NCBI RefSeq assembly: GCF_014904815.1
Contig: NZ_JACZFR010000068.1
Location: 1 to 35,362 of the forward strand
DNA length: 35,362 nucleotides
DNA from: Microbulbifer taiwanensis
GTDB lineage: Bacteria > Pseudomonadota > Gammaproteobacteria > Pseudomonadales > Cellvibrionaceae
Reading direction: 5' to 3'
Position numbers and translations under genes: made by a program. The stretch's first letter is position 1. The number at the start of each line of letters is the position of its first letter. Shown here piece by piece: positions 35,311 through 35,362 of the stretch. A model generated the notes under the pieces. The model did no database searches. It worked only from the letters and a program-made list of their open reading frames with translations, and was not told where the DNA came from.

Positions 35311-35362
35311 ATGAATAAAGAAGATTCTCGCAAATTACCCTCAGCGGCTCAGGCAGAAAAAC
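35311..35362 (+). CDS. Start of a possible IS630-like transposase, cut by window end
   Basis: Only 17 codons are visible, beginning MNKEDSRKLPSAAQAEK. The pattern of an acidic start followed by RKL and an A-Q-rich helix resembles the N terminus of IS630-family transposases, whose first domain is a helix-turn-helix. The assignment rests on a very short stretch and could be wrong. The 172 bases before it (35139-35310) hold no recognisable gene. Confidence 0.35.
   Translation, partial: MNKEDSRKLPSAAQAEK

Noticed and set aside
33807..35362. A type VI secretion gene cluster
   Set aside because: Only an amidase-like effector and its partner are visible; no Hcp, VgrG, PAAR or Tss gene occurs in the window.

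Overview
The window looks like chromosome from a GC-rich, aerobic, probably marine gammaproteobacterium. Two sulfatases plus a sulfatase remnant, TonB-dependent uptake, a bo3-type quinol oxidase, PutA and an Lrp close to the enterobacterial one all fit a Microbulbifer/Cellvibrionales-like genome. This placement is inference from gene content only. No rRNA, tRNA or CRISPR array was seen.

Left part (1-11000) is core respiration and amino acid metabolism. A small glycine-zipper lipoprotein gene ends in a clear terminator. On the minus strand putA is followed by cyoABCD, so proline-derived electrons and the quinol oxidase that can use them lie in tandem. cyoE is absent here. An Lrp-family regulator is divergent from putA and is followed by an EamA exporter and an acyl-CoA dehydrogenase. 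Two kinds of dispersed palindromic repeats lie between these genes, twice as a composite A+B block.

Middle part (11100-22430) is an accessory cluster for uptake and hydrolysis of esters. It has a LysR regulator, a divergent TonB-dependent receptor, a secreted class C-type serine hydrolase and a Tat-exported PhoD-like phosphoesterase. These are followed by a FadL/OMPP1-type channel, an SdsA1-type alkylsulfatase and an OsmC protein in a tight operon. The layout suggests scavenging of hydrophobic sulfate or phosphate esters.

Right-middle part (22490-30470) holds a four-helix membrane protein, an eight-heme cytochrome/TPR lipoprotein, a periplasmic HAD phosphatase and an arylsulfatase. Three gene remnants on the minus strand lie here and in the cluster: a PhoD-like phosphoesterase, a flavin monooxygenase and a second sulfatase. 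Each shows internal deletion and frame disruption. A 156-bp MITE-like element flanked by CTAG sits exactly at the stop codon of the HAD gene.

Right part (30860-35362) has a cation diffusion facilitator, an NAD-type malic enzyme and then an AT-richer stretch. That stretch carries a Tae4-like peptidoglycan amidase overlapping a cysteine-containing lipoprotein gene. This is a candidate orphan type VI effector-immunity pair with an unrecognised immunity protein. The window ends in what may be the first codons of an IS630-like transposase.
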